64,000 nucleotides of DNA from Capnocytophaga felis (GTDB taxonomy: Bacteria; Bacteroidota; Bacteroidia; Flavobacteriales; Flavobacteriaceae): contig NZ_BLBC01000005.1 in assembly GCF_009684755.1 (NCBI RefSeq), positions 310,001-374,000 on the forward strand, given 5' to 3'. A program made the position numbers and the translations under genes. Below, in pieces: positions 35,502-44,640 of this stretch; position 1 is the first letter of the stretch, and each line of letters begins with the position of its first letter. The notes under the pieces were generated by a model that worked only from the letters and a program-made list of their open reading frames with translations, was not told the DNA's origin and did not search any database.

Positions 35502-36407
35502 ATGGGAAAGGAAAATTTGACTCAACGTGGCGACCCTTCAAAAGTGGAACAGGTTTTTACCTCTGTCCGATTGAAGCTATGGTGCTGCCGATATTGGCAA
35601 TTAAGAAAATGGGACACAACAGATATGGCTTTTCCTTATTGGAGAATTTATTGGAATAAAAATTACGGCGGAATCATTGGTTATGACCAAAAAGAGTACG
35701 TAATGTCTCCCGATACGCTTTATATCATTTCACCTAACACACCTTATTTTTCGTGTTTCTTCTCAAAGAAAAAGGGAAACATATATGATGAGGAAGTTGA
35801 GGGCAAACGTGTAGATGAAGACGAAAATGAGCAGCTCATTGCGATGCATTCATTATTACATTTATATATCCATTTTAACCTTGGAATCCCGTTTGATTAT
35901 GTTAAGGAAGGAATTTACACCATTGAATTAAGTCCTTTTCAAAAAGAAAAATTAGAGAATTTAACCCAAAACCTCAAAAAGGGAAATATTTTTGATTTTT
36001 CTGCCACAATGTATCTTCAATCACTTATTTTTGAATTTATTTCATTGTTAGACAAATCATTATGGAATTCCGCTCGGATGGATAATCGGGTTCTTACCGT
36101 AATACGTTATATTGACCGCAACATTGCTCAAAATCACACCAACGAGCATTTGGCTTCGCTCGTGCATATGGCAACAAACTCATTTGCAAGGCTTTTTCAC
36201 GATGTGATGAAAACTCCGTTGCAACTTTTCATCAAACAAAGAAAAATCAATAATGCGTGCGGGCTTTTTGACCATAATGACATTTCCATTGAAGAAGTCG
36301 CACACCAGTTAGGTTTTGCCGACAGATACCATTTTTCCCGAATTTTCAAACAAATCAGAGGCGTTTCCCCGGGAGAATATTGCAAAACAAGGAAACCTAT
36401 CTTTTAA
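35502..36407 (+). CDS. AraC-family transcriptional regulator of the fucose locus
   Basis: 301 residues from the ATG at 35502. An upstream in-frame ATG (35466) is rejected because the -7 promoter element lies just after it. N-terminal cupin-like sugar-sensing domain (about 1-160: DTLYIISPNTPYFSCFF) and two C-terminal HTH motifs (about 200-298: NEHLASLVHMATNSFARLF; SIEEVAHQLGFADRYHFSRI then RGVSPGEYCK). Divergent from the fuc operon, the usual place for a sugar-responsive activator; fucose or an intermediate is the likely ligand. Regulator identity is sure, target and ligand inferred. Confidence 0.88.
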   Translation: MGKENLTQRGDPSKVEQVFTSVRLKLWCCRYWQLRKWDTTDMAFPYWRIYWNKNYGGIIGYDQKEYVMSPDTLYIISPNTPYFSCFFSKKKGNIYDEEVEGKRVDEDENEQLIAMHSLLHLYIHFNLGIPFDYVKEGIYTIELSPFQKEKLENLTQNLKKGNIFDFSATMYLQSLIFEFISLLDKSLWNSARMDNRVLTVIRYIDRNIAQNHTNEHLASLVHMATNSFARLFHDVMKTPLQLFIKQRKINNACGLFDHNDISIEEVAHQLGFADRYHFSRIFKQIRGVSPGEYCKTRKPIF

Positions 36408-36458
36408 AATTGTACGAGATAGCGTAAAAAGCTTATATTTGCCAAAAAAAATTAGAAA

Positions 36459-37208
36459 ATGCAGTGGATTTTAGCCATAATAGGTTATTTATTTTTCAAG
36501 CTCCCCGGAGCTGTTATGGGTTTCATTTTAGGTCTTTTCCTTAAGAATTCCCAAATTAATATTGGTGGTTCTACTTTTCGCCCTACTTTCCAAAATCATC
36601 AAAATCAGAGTGCAAGCCCTGCTGATTTTGAAGTTAACTTACTGTCATTATGCTCCTTAGTAATAAAAGCAAACGGACAGGTAAGCCAAGCCGAATTGGA
36701 TTTTGTACGCATACGTTTTGTAGAGATGTACGGAAAAGAACGTGCCAATGCTGTTTTTCGCACTTTTAACGAGCTTGTAAAAGGTCGGGAAATTTCTGCC
36801 TTCAGAGTAAGTACTTATTTGAAGACGAGAACTCCTTACGAAACACGTTTGCAAATCATTCATTTTCTATTTGGTATCGCAAAAGCAGACGGAATTGTAA
36901 GCGATTCTGAAATTCAACAAATACACGAAATAGCTCGCTATTTTCAAATTTCATACAGTGATTTTGAAAGCATTAAAGCAATGTTCGTTCATAATCAAAC
37001 TGAAAGTATTCGTGACGCATATACAATCCTGGAAATCAACAGAAATGCTTCCAATGCCGAAGTAAAAAAAGCATACCGCGAAATGGCTAAAAAATATCAT
37101 CCTGACAGAGTGATAACACAAGATGAAGCTATTAAAAAAGGTGCTGAAGAAAAGTTCAAACAAGTGCAGAAAGCCTATGAACAAATATTGAAAGAAAGAG
37201 GAATCTAA
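36459..37208 (+). CDS. TerB/DnaJ-domain membrane protein (DjlA-like)
   Basis: 249 residues. N-terminal hydrophobic segment (about 2-28, with glycines) anchors it in the inner membrane; residues about 52-170 form a TerB-like helical domain ([36 protein letters not shown]); residues about 185-249 are a J-domain with the HPD motif intact (KKYHPDR). This matches DjlA, a co-chaperone that stimulates DnaK at the membrane. It follows the AraC gene by 51 bases on the same strand but is functionally unrelated; the SRP RNA gene converges on it. Confidence 0.88.
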   Translation: MQWILAIIGYLFFKLPGAVMGFILGLFLKNSQINIGGSTFRPTFQNHQNQSASPADFEVNLLSLCSLVIKANGQVSQAELDFVRIRFVEMYGKERANAVFRTFNELVKGREISAFRVSTYLKTRTPYETRLQIIHFLFGIAKADGIVSDSEIQQIHEIARYFQISYSDFESIKAMFVHNQTESIRDAYTILEINRNASNAEVKKAYREMAKKYHPDRVITQDEAIKKGAEEKFKQVQKAYEQILKERGI

Positions 37209-37218
37209 TCCAATAAAA

Positions 37219-37315
37219 AATGGCAAGCTACCTACATCGCACCGCTACAACCACATACCTTTGCTGTGTTCCCACCCTGGAGGATTTTGTAGGAGCTGGT
37301 CGTGTAGGACTTGCC
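37219..37315 (-). ncRNA. ffs: Signal recognition particle RNA (small bacterial type)
   Basis: On the minus strand the domain IV hairpin is complete: CAGG-GTG-GGAA-CAC-AGCA, i.e. the GGAA tetraloop (37272-37269) closed by GTG/CAC and flanked by the symmetric and asymmetric loops that bind Ffh, then AAAGG. The 5' GGCAAG (about 37313) pairs with 3' CTTGCC (about 37222), and the RNA ends in a T-run. A consensus promoter sits immediately upstream. About 97 nucleotides, the usual small SRP RNA size. Ends are estimates. Confidence 0.9.
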
Positions 37316-37319
37316 GGTG

Positions 37320-37349
37320 CAAATATACATACTTTTATTTAGTAAGCAA
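37320..37349 (-). promoter_or_regulatory. Promoter of the SRP RNA gene
   Basis: Minus strand: TTG 37349-37347, 19-base spacer, TATATTTG 37327-37320. Start of transcription predicted near 37314. Confidence 0.65.
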
Positions 37350-37482
37350 GTTTTTTTTAAGAAAAAAGTGTATATTTGTAGGTCGAAAATTTCTTCTTCA
37401 GAAGAAAAAAGCTCAAAATAAGAATTGATTTACAGCATTTTGATGCAAAAAAAATAATAACAAAATTTTAAACATTCATCTT

Positions 37483-37902
37483 ATGGCAACAAATAGAACA
37501 CTTACGATGATTAAGCCCGATGCCGTTGAAAGCGGAAATATTGGAGCTATTCTCAATCAAATTACCGAAGCCGGATTCAAAATTAAAGCAATGAAGCTCA
37601 CACAATTAACACGTCGTGATGCGGAAAATTTTTATGCAATCCACAAAGAACGTCCATTTTTTGAAACCTTAGTTACTTTTATGACAAGAGGTCCTATCGT
37701 GGCTGCAGTTCTTGAAAAAGAAAATGCTGTAGCAGATTTCAGAAAATTAATCGGTTCAACAAATCCTGCCGAAGCCGCCGAAGGTACCATCCGCAAAAAA
37801 TACGCAACATCTGTTACTGAAAATGCCGTTCACGGCTCGGATAGCGATGAAAATGCCGAAATAGAAAGTAATTTCCACTTTTCAGGAAGAGAAATTTTTT
37901 AA
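37483..37902 (+). CDS. ndk: Nucleoside diphosphate kinase
   Basis: 139 residues, the normal length. Transfers the gamma phosphate between nucleoside di- and triphosphates via a phospho-histidine; the catalytic His is in NAVHGSDS, and the N-terminal [10 protein letters not shown] and RPFFETLV blocks are typical. A -7-like TATATTTG lies at 37371-37378, about 105 bases upstream. First of three same-strand metabolic genes (ndk, apt, dapD) with 35-37-base gaps, ending at one terminator. Confidence 0.97.
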   Translation: MATNRTLTMIKPDAVESGNIGAILNQITEAGFKIKAMKLTQLTRRDAENFYAIHKERPFFETLVTFMTRGPIVAAVLEKENAVADFRKLIGSTNPAEAAEGTIRKKYATSVTENAVHGSDSDENAEIESNFHFSGREIF

Positions 37903-37937
37903 AAAAGCCCGATTCAGGCTTTAAATCATAAATATAA

Positions 37938-38462
37938 ATGAACGAAGTAGATTATTTAAAAAATAAAATCAGAGACATACAAAATTTCCCAAAGGAAGGC
38001 GTTGTTTTTAAGGACATTACACCAATTCTATCAGACCCAGAGGCGATGAACAAAGCTATGGATTTGTTCTTGAAGCATCTTGGAAATGTGAAAATTGACA
38101 AAGTTGTAGGGATGGAAAGCCGTGGTTTTTTCTTCGGAACACTGCTCGCTCAACGATTAAACGCCGGATTTGTACCCGTTCGCAAGCCGGGAAAACTTCC
38201 GTTTGAAACACTCGCTCAAACTTACGATTTGGAGTACGGTCAAGACCAACTTGAAATCCACTCCGATTCCATCAAAAAGGGAGAAAACGTACTCATACAC
38301 GATGATGTTTTGGCAACGGGAGGCACTGCGGAAGCTGCTGTTAAATTGGTTGAAAAACTCGGCGGAAATATCGTACAATTAAATTTTCTGATAGAATTAA
38401 CATTTCTTGATGGCATAAAAAAACTGAAAAATCACGATGTTTTCAGCATTTTGAAATATTAA
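37938..38462 (+). CDS. apt: Adenine phosphoribosyltransferase
   Basis: 174 residues. Purine salvage enzyme making AMP from adenine and PRPP. The PRPP-binding loop VLIHDDVLATGGTA (with the DD/TGGT signature), GMESRGFFFG and the FKDITPIL N-terminal block are all present. ATG at 37938, 35 bases after ndk and 37 bases before the dapD ATG, so likely in one transcript. Confidence 0.97.
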   Translation: MNEVDYLKNKIRDIQNFPKEGVVFKDITPILSDPEAMNKAMDLFLKHLGNVKIDKVVGMESRGFFFGTLLAQRLNAGFVPVRKPGKLPFETLAQTYDLEYGQDQLEIHSDSIKKGENVLIHDDVLATGGTAEAAVKLVEKLGGNIVQLNFLIELTFLDGIKKLKNHDVFSILKY

Positions 38463-38499
38463 AAAACTTATTTATTGAAATATTAATCATTAATTGTTT

Positions 38500-39315
38500 A
38501 TGACAGAATTACGTAAAAAGATAGAAAATGCTTGGGAAAATCGTGAACTTCTGCAAGAAGAAGACACACAAGAAGCCATCCGAGAAGTTGTCAATCTGCT
38601 GGATAGTGGCGAGTTACGTGTAGCCAAACCTACCGAAAACGGCTGGCAAGTGAACGAATGGGTAAAAAAAGCCGTAGTACTTTATTTCCCTATCCAAAAA
38701 ATGGAAACCCTTGAAGCTGGCATTTTTGAATATCACGACAAAATACCTTTGAAGAGAAACTACGAAGCAAAAGGCATCCGTGTAGTTCCCAATGCGGTTG
38801 CACGTCACGGAGCATATATTTCAAAGGGAGTTATCCTAATGCCGAGTTATGTAAACATTGGTGCATATGTAGATGAAGGCACAATGGTGGACACGTGGGC
38901 TACTGTAGGTAGTTGTGCTCAAATTGGCAAAAATGTGCATTTGAGTGGTGGTGTTGGTATTGGTGGCGTTCTGGAACCATTGCAAGCCTCACCTGTGATT
39001 ATTGAAGACGGAGCCTTTATTGGGTCGCGTTGTATTGTGGTTGAGGGCGTTCGTGTTGAAAAAGAAGCTGTTCTGGGGGCTAATGTGGTACTTACTGCCT
39101 CAACCAAAATCATTGACGTTACAGGAGAAACCCCAGTAGAATTAAAAGGTTACGTACCTGAGCGTTCGGTAGTTATACCGGGAAGCTACACCAAAAAATT
39201 CCCTGCCGGAGAATTTCAAGTACCTTGTGCTTTAATTATCGGGAAAAGAAAAGCATCTACCGATAAAAAAACATCTTTAAATGATGCCTTACGAGAATAC
39301 AGCGTATCGGTATAA
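38500..39315 (+). CDS. dapD: Tetrahydrodipicolinate N-succinyltransferase
   Basis: 271 residues from the ATG at 38500; an in-frame TTG two codons earlier is less likely. Succinylates tetrahydrodipicolinate in the succinylase branch of lysine/diaminopimelate synthesis. A left-handed beta-helix of hexapeptide repeats occupies about 100-225 (YVNIGAYVDEGTMVDTWATV, GGVGIGGVLEP). N-terminal helical domain and C-terminal strand extension are complete. Followed by a strong terminator. Confidence 0.96.
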   Translation: MTELRKKIENAWENRELLQEEDTQEAIREVVNLLDSGELRVAKPTENGWQVNEWVKKAVVLYFPIQKMETLEAGIFEYHDKIPLKRNYEAKGIRVVPNAVARHGAYISKGVILMPSYVNIGAYVDEGTMVDTWATVGSCAQIGKNVHLSGGVGIGGVLEPLQASPVIIEDGAFIGSRCIVVEGVRVEKEAVLGANVVLTASTKIIDVTGETPVELKGYVPERSVVIPGSYTKKFPAGEFQVPCALIIGKRKASTDKKTSLNDALREYSVSV

Positions 39316-39320
39316 AAACA

Positions 39321-39349
39321 AAAACCTCCCCGAAAAGGGAGGTTTTTTT
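39321..39349. terminator. Terminator between dapD and rpmE2
   Basis: AAAACCTCCC / GGGAGGTTTT stem with a short loop, A- and T-runs on both sides; it lies between convergent genes and can serve both. Confidence 0.88.
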
Positions 39350-39365
39350 ATGTTTTAAGTAATTC

Positions 39366-39617
39366 TTATTTTTTGAATTTAGCATATTTGCTTTTGAACT
39401 TGTCGATACGTCCGGCAGTATCAATAAGTTTTGATTTTCCTGTGTAGTAAGGGTGTGAAGTTCTTGAAATCTCCAATTTCACTAATGGGTACTCAACTCC
39501 GTCAACTACAATAGTTTCTTTCGTATCAATGGTGGACTTTGTAATGAAGATGTCCTCGTTTGACATATCCTTAAAAGCTACCAATCTGTAAGACTCTGGA
39601 TGTATTCCTTTTTTCAT
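39366..39617 (-). CDS. rpmE2: Ribosomal protein bL31, type B (zinc-free)
   Basis: 83 residues. bL31 of the long, C-minus type: N-terminal MKKGIHPESYRLVAFKDMSN, central VDGVEYPLVKLEISRTSHPYYTGK and a basic C-terminus. The CxxC zinc pair of type A bL31 is absent. In Bacteroidetes this zinc-free form is commonly the only L31, so it does not by itself prove zinc-starvation control. A well-spaced promoter lies 41 bases upstream. Confidence 0.96.
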   Translation of the reverse strand: MKKGIHPESYRLVAFKDMSNEDIFITKSTIDTKETIVVDGVEYPLVKLEISRTSHPYYTGKSKLIDTAGRIDKFKSKYAKFKK

Positions 39618-39657
39618 TGCAATGTATATTTTTTATCTTCTTAAATTTTTCAAGGGG

Positions 39658-39687
39658 CAAAGGTAGTGATATTTATTTAATTAACAA
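39658..39687 (-). promoter_or_regulatory. Promoter of rpmE2
   Basis: Minus strand: TTG 39687-39685, 19-base spacer, TACCTTTG 39665-39658, a close consensus match. Confidence 0.6.
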
Positions 39688-40017
39688 TACTTTTTTCAAA
39701 AAAATCAACTCAATGTTGTAATTTCAGCCGAAATTTCCTTTTATTTATCATCACTTTTTCTCTATTAAACCTCAAATTATTTTGATAACACTGTTAAAAT
39801 CATTGATTTCTCACTTTTTCAAAAGCAAAATTACAACATAAATAGAAAAGAATCTCTTTCTAATTTTTTTAAAACAGAATTAATTTTTATCTTTCGTGCA
39901 ATCTGTTTTCTGACAAATTTCTTGCTTTTACATTATAAGTCAATCGTATTTTTTACTTACCTTTGCGAGCCTTTTTCCAAAAACATATTTTTCACAAACC
40001 CAAAACAATGTTAAATA
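39688..40017. other. Gene-free AT-rich gap before the TonB receptor
   Basis: No open frame. One extra TAnnTTTG (TACCTTTG, 39958-39965, plus strand) without a spaced -33. Otherwise nothing seen. Confidence 0.5.
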
Positions 40018-40049
40018 TTTGGAATTGACGCGGTTTTGATTTAACTTTG
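40018..40049 (+). promoter_or_regulatory. Promoter of the TonB receptor operon
   Basis: TTTG 40018-40021, 20-base spacer, TAACTTTG 40042-40049; the receptor ATG is at 40103. Confidence 0.6.
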
Positions 40050-40102
40050 TAGAACTACGTTCTGCTCTTTTAAATGATAAATACTTAAAAAATTTATTTA
40101 AT

Positions 40103-42817
40103 ATGTATCGAATATTTTATTTTTGTTTAATGATGCTTTTGTCGGCTCCTGTTTTTTCGCAGTCCGTTGTAGAAGGAACAGTTGTTGATTATCAGACAAA
40201 AGAGGTTCTGCAAAATGTCAAAATTGTTGTAGAGGAAACTTCAATTGAAAGTTTTACGGATAGCAACGGATATTTTTCCATACAACTTGCTGAAGGTAGT
40301 TACGTTTTTCGTTTTTCACTTAATGGATTTAACGAAATGCGAATGCCGATAAACGCTTCCAGCCCCAAAATTACCATTTCAAAAATTTATTTGGAGCCTG
40401 ATTTGGCACGAGAAGCCGAGCAACTTGTTGTTATATCCGAAACTGAATTGGAAGATGACGAAAGTGGAGCTGATATGATTTCGGGCTTGCTGCAAAGCTC
40501 TCAGGATATTTTTATGAGACGTGCGGCTTATGATTTTAGTTCTGTTTTTTTCAAACCAAGAGGCTATGATTCTAAAGATGTTACAGTGCTTATCAACGGA
40601 ATCCCGATGAATCGTGTTGAAAACGGAAGAGCACAATGGGCTAACTGGGGAGGATTAAACGATGTTACCAGAAATCAGGAACTTAGCCAAGGAATTAACA
40701 AATCGGATTACACTTTCGGGGGGATGTCGGGTTCAAATTACATCAATGTTCGTCCGTCACTGAATCGCACGGGTCTTCGTTTTTCTACCTCTGCAGGAAA
40801 CCGAAGCTATGTAGGAAGAATTATGGCTACTTACAATTCCGGAATTCAATCTAACGGACTGGCTTACAGTTTGTCCGCATCGCGTCGTTGGGCTGCAAAC
40901 GGAAGCTGGGTTGATGGAACGCTTTACAATGCCTATTCTTTCTTTGGAGCTTTGGAGTATCAATTTAATAACCATCACAGTATCAATGCTATCGGAATGT
41001 TTTCACCCATTCGCAGAGGAAAAACTTCTCCGCTAACTCGCGAAGTGATTGACTTGGTCGGATATCAGTACAATCCTTATTGGGGAAAACAAGGTGGCGA
41101 TATCCGAAATTCAAGAAATAGAATCGTTTCCGAGCCTATTTTTGTTTTGTCGTACAATTATAACAAGGACAATACTCGCTTGAATATTGATTTGGGTTAC
41201 CAATTCGGAAAGATTGGAAATACGCGACTTAGCTACGCAAACGCTCAAAATCCTGAGCCAAACTACTACAAAAATTTGCCAAGTTATTACATCAATCAAG
41301 AATCGGGAGCAAATTGGAATTTGGCAAATCTACAAAAGGAATATTTCTTGAATAATTCGCAATTAAACTGGAATTCAATCTATTACGCAAACAGTAACAC
41401 AACTAACGGACGAAGTGCTTTCATCATAAGCAACGATGTGAATGACGAACGTACTTTCACGGGAAACATCAACTTTTCTACGCCAATTCACGAGAAAATA
41501 AAATGGACCTCGGGCATTGTTTACCGAAATATTTCTTCTGAAAATTATGCTGAAGTTGATGATTTGTTAGGAGGCTCGCATTTTATGAATTATGATTACT
41601 TCGCCAACAAGCCTTATGACGCAAATGACACTGATTTTCAGAAAAAAGTAGGTGATAAATGGAGTTATTTTTACGGATTGAAAAGCAACGTAGGCGAGTT
41701 TTTCACACAATTGGAATTCAATTTCAAAAAATTAGAACTTTTTGTGGCTGGTCGTTACCACTATACTGATTATCAACGTGAAGGAAAATTTAATTATCCT
41801 CTTTTCGCTGATTCTTACGGAAAAAGTACTAAACAAACCTTTAATGGCGTGAGTACCAAAGCAGGACTTACCTATGCCCTTACTGGTCGTCACGTATTTC
41901 AGTTAAACACAGGATACCTGAACACTCCGCAATCAGTGCGAAATACATTCGCTAATATACGAAATTCCAACAGATTACTTCCGAATTTAAAAAACGAAAC
42001 AGCCTATACTGTTGACGGAAGCTATATTTTGAGAATGCCTTACTTCAAATCACGATTAACAGGTTATTTCACTCATATTGAGAATACTTCGGAAACGAAT
42101 TTCTTCTTTACCGAGACCACATTAACTGATGAAATATCAAGTGATTTTGTATCTCAAACGGTTGATAACATCAAAAAAAGACATTTTGGTTTGGAGTTTG
42201 GGGCAGAAGCTCAAATTATTCCCACTTTAAAATTAACAGCAGTTGCGGCAATCGGTCAGCACACTTATGTAAACAACCCGAAAATGTACGTTTCTTCAGG
42301 AGAAATTGGTGTGGTTGAAATAGACCAAGTGCACTTGAAAAACTATCGCGTACCAAGTGGCCCGCAGCAAGCGTATTCCTTAGGTTTGGAATATCGCGAC
42401 CCAAAATATTGGTGGGTGGGAGCAACAGCGAATTTGTTAGCTCGAAATTACATTTCTCTTTCTGCTATCAATCGCACCAGAAACTTTTTTATTGACCCTG
42501 ACACGAAAAATTATTTCACCAATATTGATGAAACTCTTGCTCGTAACTTACTAAAACAAGAACGCTTGGATGATGTCTTTTTACTAAACATCGTAGGTGG
42601 AAAATCGTGGAGAGTGAAGAAAACTTATATCAGCCTGATTGCCAGCATAAACAATGTTCTTGGAAAAGAATTTGTTTCGGGCGGATTTGAACAATCTCGT
42701 ACTGCCAATTACGGCGATATGGTTCGGGATAATGCCAATGGCGTGCCTTCGTTTGGTCCGCGTTATTTTGTAGGTTACGGACGAACATATATGGTCAATT
42801 TGGCTGTAAGTATGTAA
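40103..42817 (+). CDS. TonB-dependent outer-membrane receptor
   Basis: 904 residues. Signal peptide 1-19; CarboxypepD_reg-like domain (about 20-100: VEGTVVDYQTKEVLQNVKIV); plug (about 120-250: DDVTRNQELSQGINKSDYTF, GGMSGSNYINV); C-terminal beta-barrel rich in Tyr/Asn/Arg strands. It lacks the SusC signature and has no SusD partner; instead a DUF5689 lipoprotein gene follows after 48 bases, a recurrent Bacteroidetes pairing of unknown substrate. A six-G run occurs near 40718 but is too short to call phase-variable. Confidence 0.9.
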   Translation: MYRIFYFCLMMLLSAPVFSQSVVEGTVVDYQTKEVLQNVKIVVEETSIESFTDSNGYFSIQLAEGSYVFRFSLNGFNEMRMPINASSPKITISKIYLEPDLAREAEQLVVISETELEDDESGADMISGLLQSSQDIFMRRAAYDFSSVFFKPRGYDSKDVTVLINGIPMNRVENGRAQWANWGGLNDVTRNQELSQGINKSDYTFGGMSGSNYINVRPSLNRTGLRFSTSAGNRSYVGRIMATYNSGIQSNGLAYSLSASRRWAANGSWVDGTLYNAYSFFGALEYQFNNHHSINAIGMFSPIRRGKTSPLTREVIDLVGYQYNPYWGKQGGDIRNSRNRIVSEPIFVLSYNYNKDNTRLNIDLGYQFGKIGNTRLSYANAQNPEPNYYKNLPSYYINQESGANWNLANLQKEYFLNNSQLNWNSIYYANSNTTNGRSAFIISNDVNDERTFTGNINFSTPIHEKIKWTSGIVYRNISSENYAEVDDLLGGSHFMNYDYFANKPYDANDTDFQKKVGDKWSYFYGLKSNVGEFFTQLEFNFKKLELFVAGRYHYTDYQREGKFNYPLFADSYGKSTKQTFNGVSTKAGLTYALTGRHVFQLNTGYLNTPQSVRNTFANIRNSNRLLPNLKNETAYTVDGSYILRMPYFKSRLTGYFTHIENTSETNFFFTETTLTDEISSDFVSQTVDNIKKRHFGLEFGAEAQIIPTLKLTAVAAIGQHTYVNNPKMYVSSGEIGVVEIDQVHLKNYRVPSGPQQAYSLGLEYRDPKYWWVGATANLLARNYISLSAINRTRNFFIDPDTKNYFTNIDETLARNLLKQERLDDVFLLNIVGGKSWRVKKTYISLIASINNVLGKEFVSGGFEQSRTANYGDMVRDNANGVPSFGPRYFVGYGRTYMVNLAVSM

Positions 42818-42865
42818 TAACTAAAATATTTTTTGAATTATTGAGTAATTTAATCAGATAAGATT

Positions 42866-44524
42866 ATGAAACTGAAAAATCTAATTTCAATTTATGGTGT
42901 ACTTTTACTTTCAACTATCGGGATTATTTCCTGCGTAAAAGACACTGATTACGAGCTTCCAAACTTGGAAGACTTAAAAAAAGACATTCCTTCTTTTGAC
43001 GGAAACATAGTAACTTTTGCTCAAGCAACGGCTTCTGCAACCACAAATGTAACTCCTTACACAAGCAATGATGCCATTGAAGGATATGTAGTTTCGAGCG
43101 ATGAGGGTGGAAATTTCTACAAGAAAATTTATATCCAAAATGCAGACAAAACGGCAGGGGTTTCGGTATCCATCAATAAAAGTGGATTGTACACAGAATT
43201 TCCTGTGGGAGCTAAAGTTCAAATCCGTTTGAAGGGACTAACCACACAAATCAATAACGGAGGTTTAGAAATAGGATATGACATTTACACCAGCGGAAGC
43301 GGTAGGAAAAGTGTAGGACAAATGGCTGAAGCTATCTATAAAAAACACATTTACAATCTGCAAGAACCTCTAAAAACAAGAGCTGAGCTTACAAAATCGG
43401 ATACTTCAATTGACGTTTTGAAAACAAATGCAAATGTAAATCAATTAATTACATTAAAAAATGTTTCATTTGAGAGCAATGCTTCCGGAAAAACCTATCA
43501 TATAGTTGCCAACGACAAGCAAAACGGAACCAATTACAATCTGATTGATGCCAATGGTAAAACTATCACATTCAGAACCAGTAAGTATGCAAAATTCATT
43601 AATGAAACCGTAGCTTCAGGTCTTTTGGACGTAACGGGAGTTTTAACAAAATTCGGTTCTACATATCAATTTATGATAAATAATCCTAAGGAAGATATTA
43701 TCTCTGTTGGTGGTGGAAGTAATTCTGAAACAACTACGGTTACCGAGTTAGAAGACTCAAAAGCAACTTCTTCCGATTATGCAGTAGGAAAAAAAGTAAA
43801 ACTTCACGGAAAAATTGTTATTGATAAAAACAAACCTCATTTCAGATTATCGGACGGAACAATGATTCAAATTTTTGCTTCAAGTGCTGTTTTTAAAAAT
43901 CTTTCGGAAGAAGTAAAAAATAAACTAAAACTTGAAGGACAAGAAATCACAGTAACCGGAACTTTTAAAGATTACACCAATCCTAAAACAAATGCTACCA
44001 TAAAAGAAATCGTTTACGAAAAAGAAGCCGATTTAGTTTTTGGAGCTACACCAGACAACAATGACGGTGGCAACTCCGGAGGAACGAACTCACAAGGAAA
44101 TACTTTTGATTTTGAAAATCTTACAACAACTGGAAGCAACTCAAATAAGTACACCAACACGGGAAATTTAACGGTAGGCAACGTAACAATTAGCTATAAA
44201 GCCCGTTTGGATATGGATAAATTTGCTATCAACGGAAAAGGATTGATGTTGCACAATAAAGATAATCCTTATATTAAAATAACTTTTTCAAAAGGAGTTA
44301 AAATACTAAAATTCAAGTATAAAGCAGCCTACAACTCTAAAGAAAGAAAGTTAGTCATATATGAAGGTGATGAAACGAGTAATAAAAAGCTAAGTGAAGT
44401 TTCAATACCAAAAGACGGCTCAGGCACTCATACTATGAATATTAATAAAAACGGAAGTGTTACAATAACTATTAAATCTACTCAGGGACAGGTTGTTATC
44501 GACGACTTCGAATGGACTGAATAA
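42866..44524 (+). CDS. DUF5689-domain surface lipoprotein
   Basis: 552 residues. Lipobox GIISC (Cys23) followed by VKDTD, a Lys then two acidic residues as in the Capnocytophaga lipoprotein export signal, suggesting surface location. Residues about 45-280 are the DUF5689 domain with an OB-like core (DAIEGYVVSSDEGGNFYKKI); a second OB-like segment at about 290-390 (VGKKVKLHGKIVIDKNKPHF); a Gly/Asn/Ser linker (about 393-415); and a C-terminal jelly-roll-like domain. Partner of the upstream TonB receptor; role unknown. Terminator follows. Confidence 0.82.
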   Translation: MKLKNLISIYGVLLLSTIGIISCVKDTDYELPNLEDLKKDIPSFDGNIVTFAQATASATTNVTPYTSNDAIEGYVVSSDEGGNFYKKIYIQNADKTAGVSVSINKSGLYTEFPVGAKVQIRLKGLTTQINNGGLEIGYDIYTSGSGRKSVGQMAEAIYKKHIYNLQEPLKTRAELTKSDTSIDVLKTNANVNQLITLKNVSFESNASGKTYHIVANDKQNGTNYNLIDANGKTITFRTSKYAKFINETVASGLLDVTGVLTKFGSTYQFMINNPKEDIISVGGGSNSETTTVTELEDSKATSSDYAVGKKVKLHGKIVIDKNKPHFRLSDGTMIQIFASSAVFKNLSEEVKNKLKLEGQEITVTGTFKDYTNPKTNATIKEIVYEKEADLVFGATPDNNDGGNSGGTNSQGNTFDFENLTTTGSNSNKYTNTGNLTVGNVTISYKARLDMDKFAINGKGLMLHNKDNPYIKITFSKGVKILKFKYKAAYNSKERKLVIYEGDETSNKKLSEVSIPKDGSGTHTMNINKNGSVTITIKSTQGQVVIDDFEWTE

Positions 44525-44539
44525 AAAAACTAAGTACAC

Positions 44540-44567
44540 AAAAGGAGGCTCAAAAGTCTCCTTTTTT
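44540..44567 (+). terminator. Terminator after the DUF5689 gene
   Basis: AAAAGGAGGCT / AGTCTCCTTTT stem with one G-U pair, CAAA loop, then a T-run. Confidence 0.85.
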
Positions 44568-44583
44568 TATTTAATCAATTCAT

Positions 44584-44614
44584 TTTGCTTTTAAACATAA
44601 ATATGATACTTTTG
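44584..44614 (+). promoter_or_regulatory. Promoter of the 44641 secreted-protein gene
   Basis: TTTG 44584-44587, 19-base spacer, TACTTTTG 44607-44614. Transcription from about 44620 leaves only about 20 bases before the signal-peptide codons, fixing the start near 44641. Confidence 0.6.
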
Positions 44615-44640
44615 CACGCCTTAATTTTAATTTTTTACGT

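Noticed and set aside
40715-40724. Six-G run in the TonB receptor as a phase-variation tract
   Set aside because: Too short to be convincing compared with the nine-G tract in susC.
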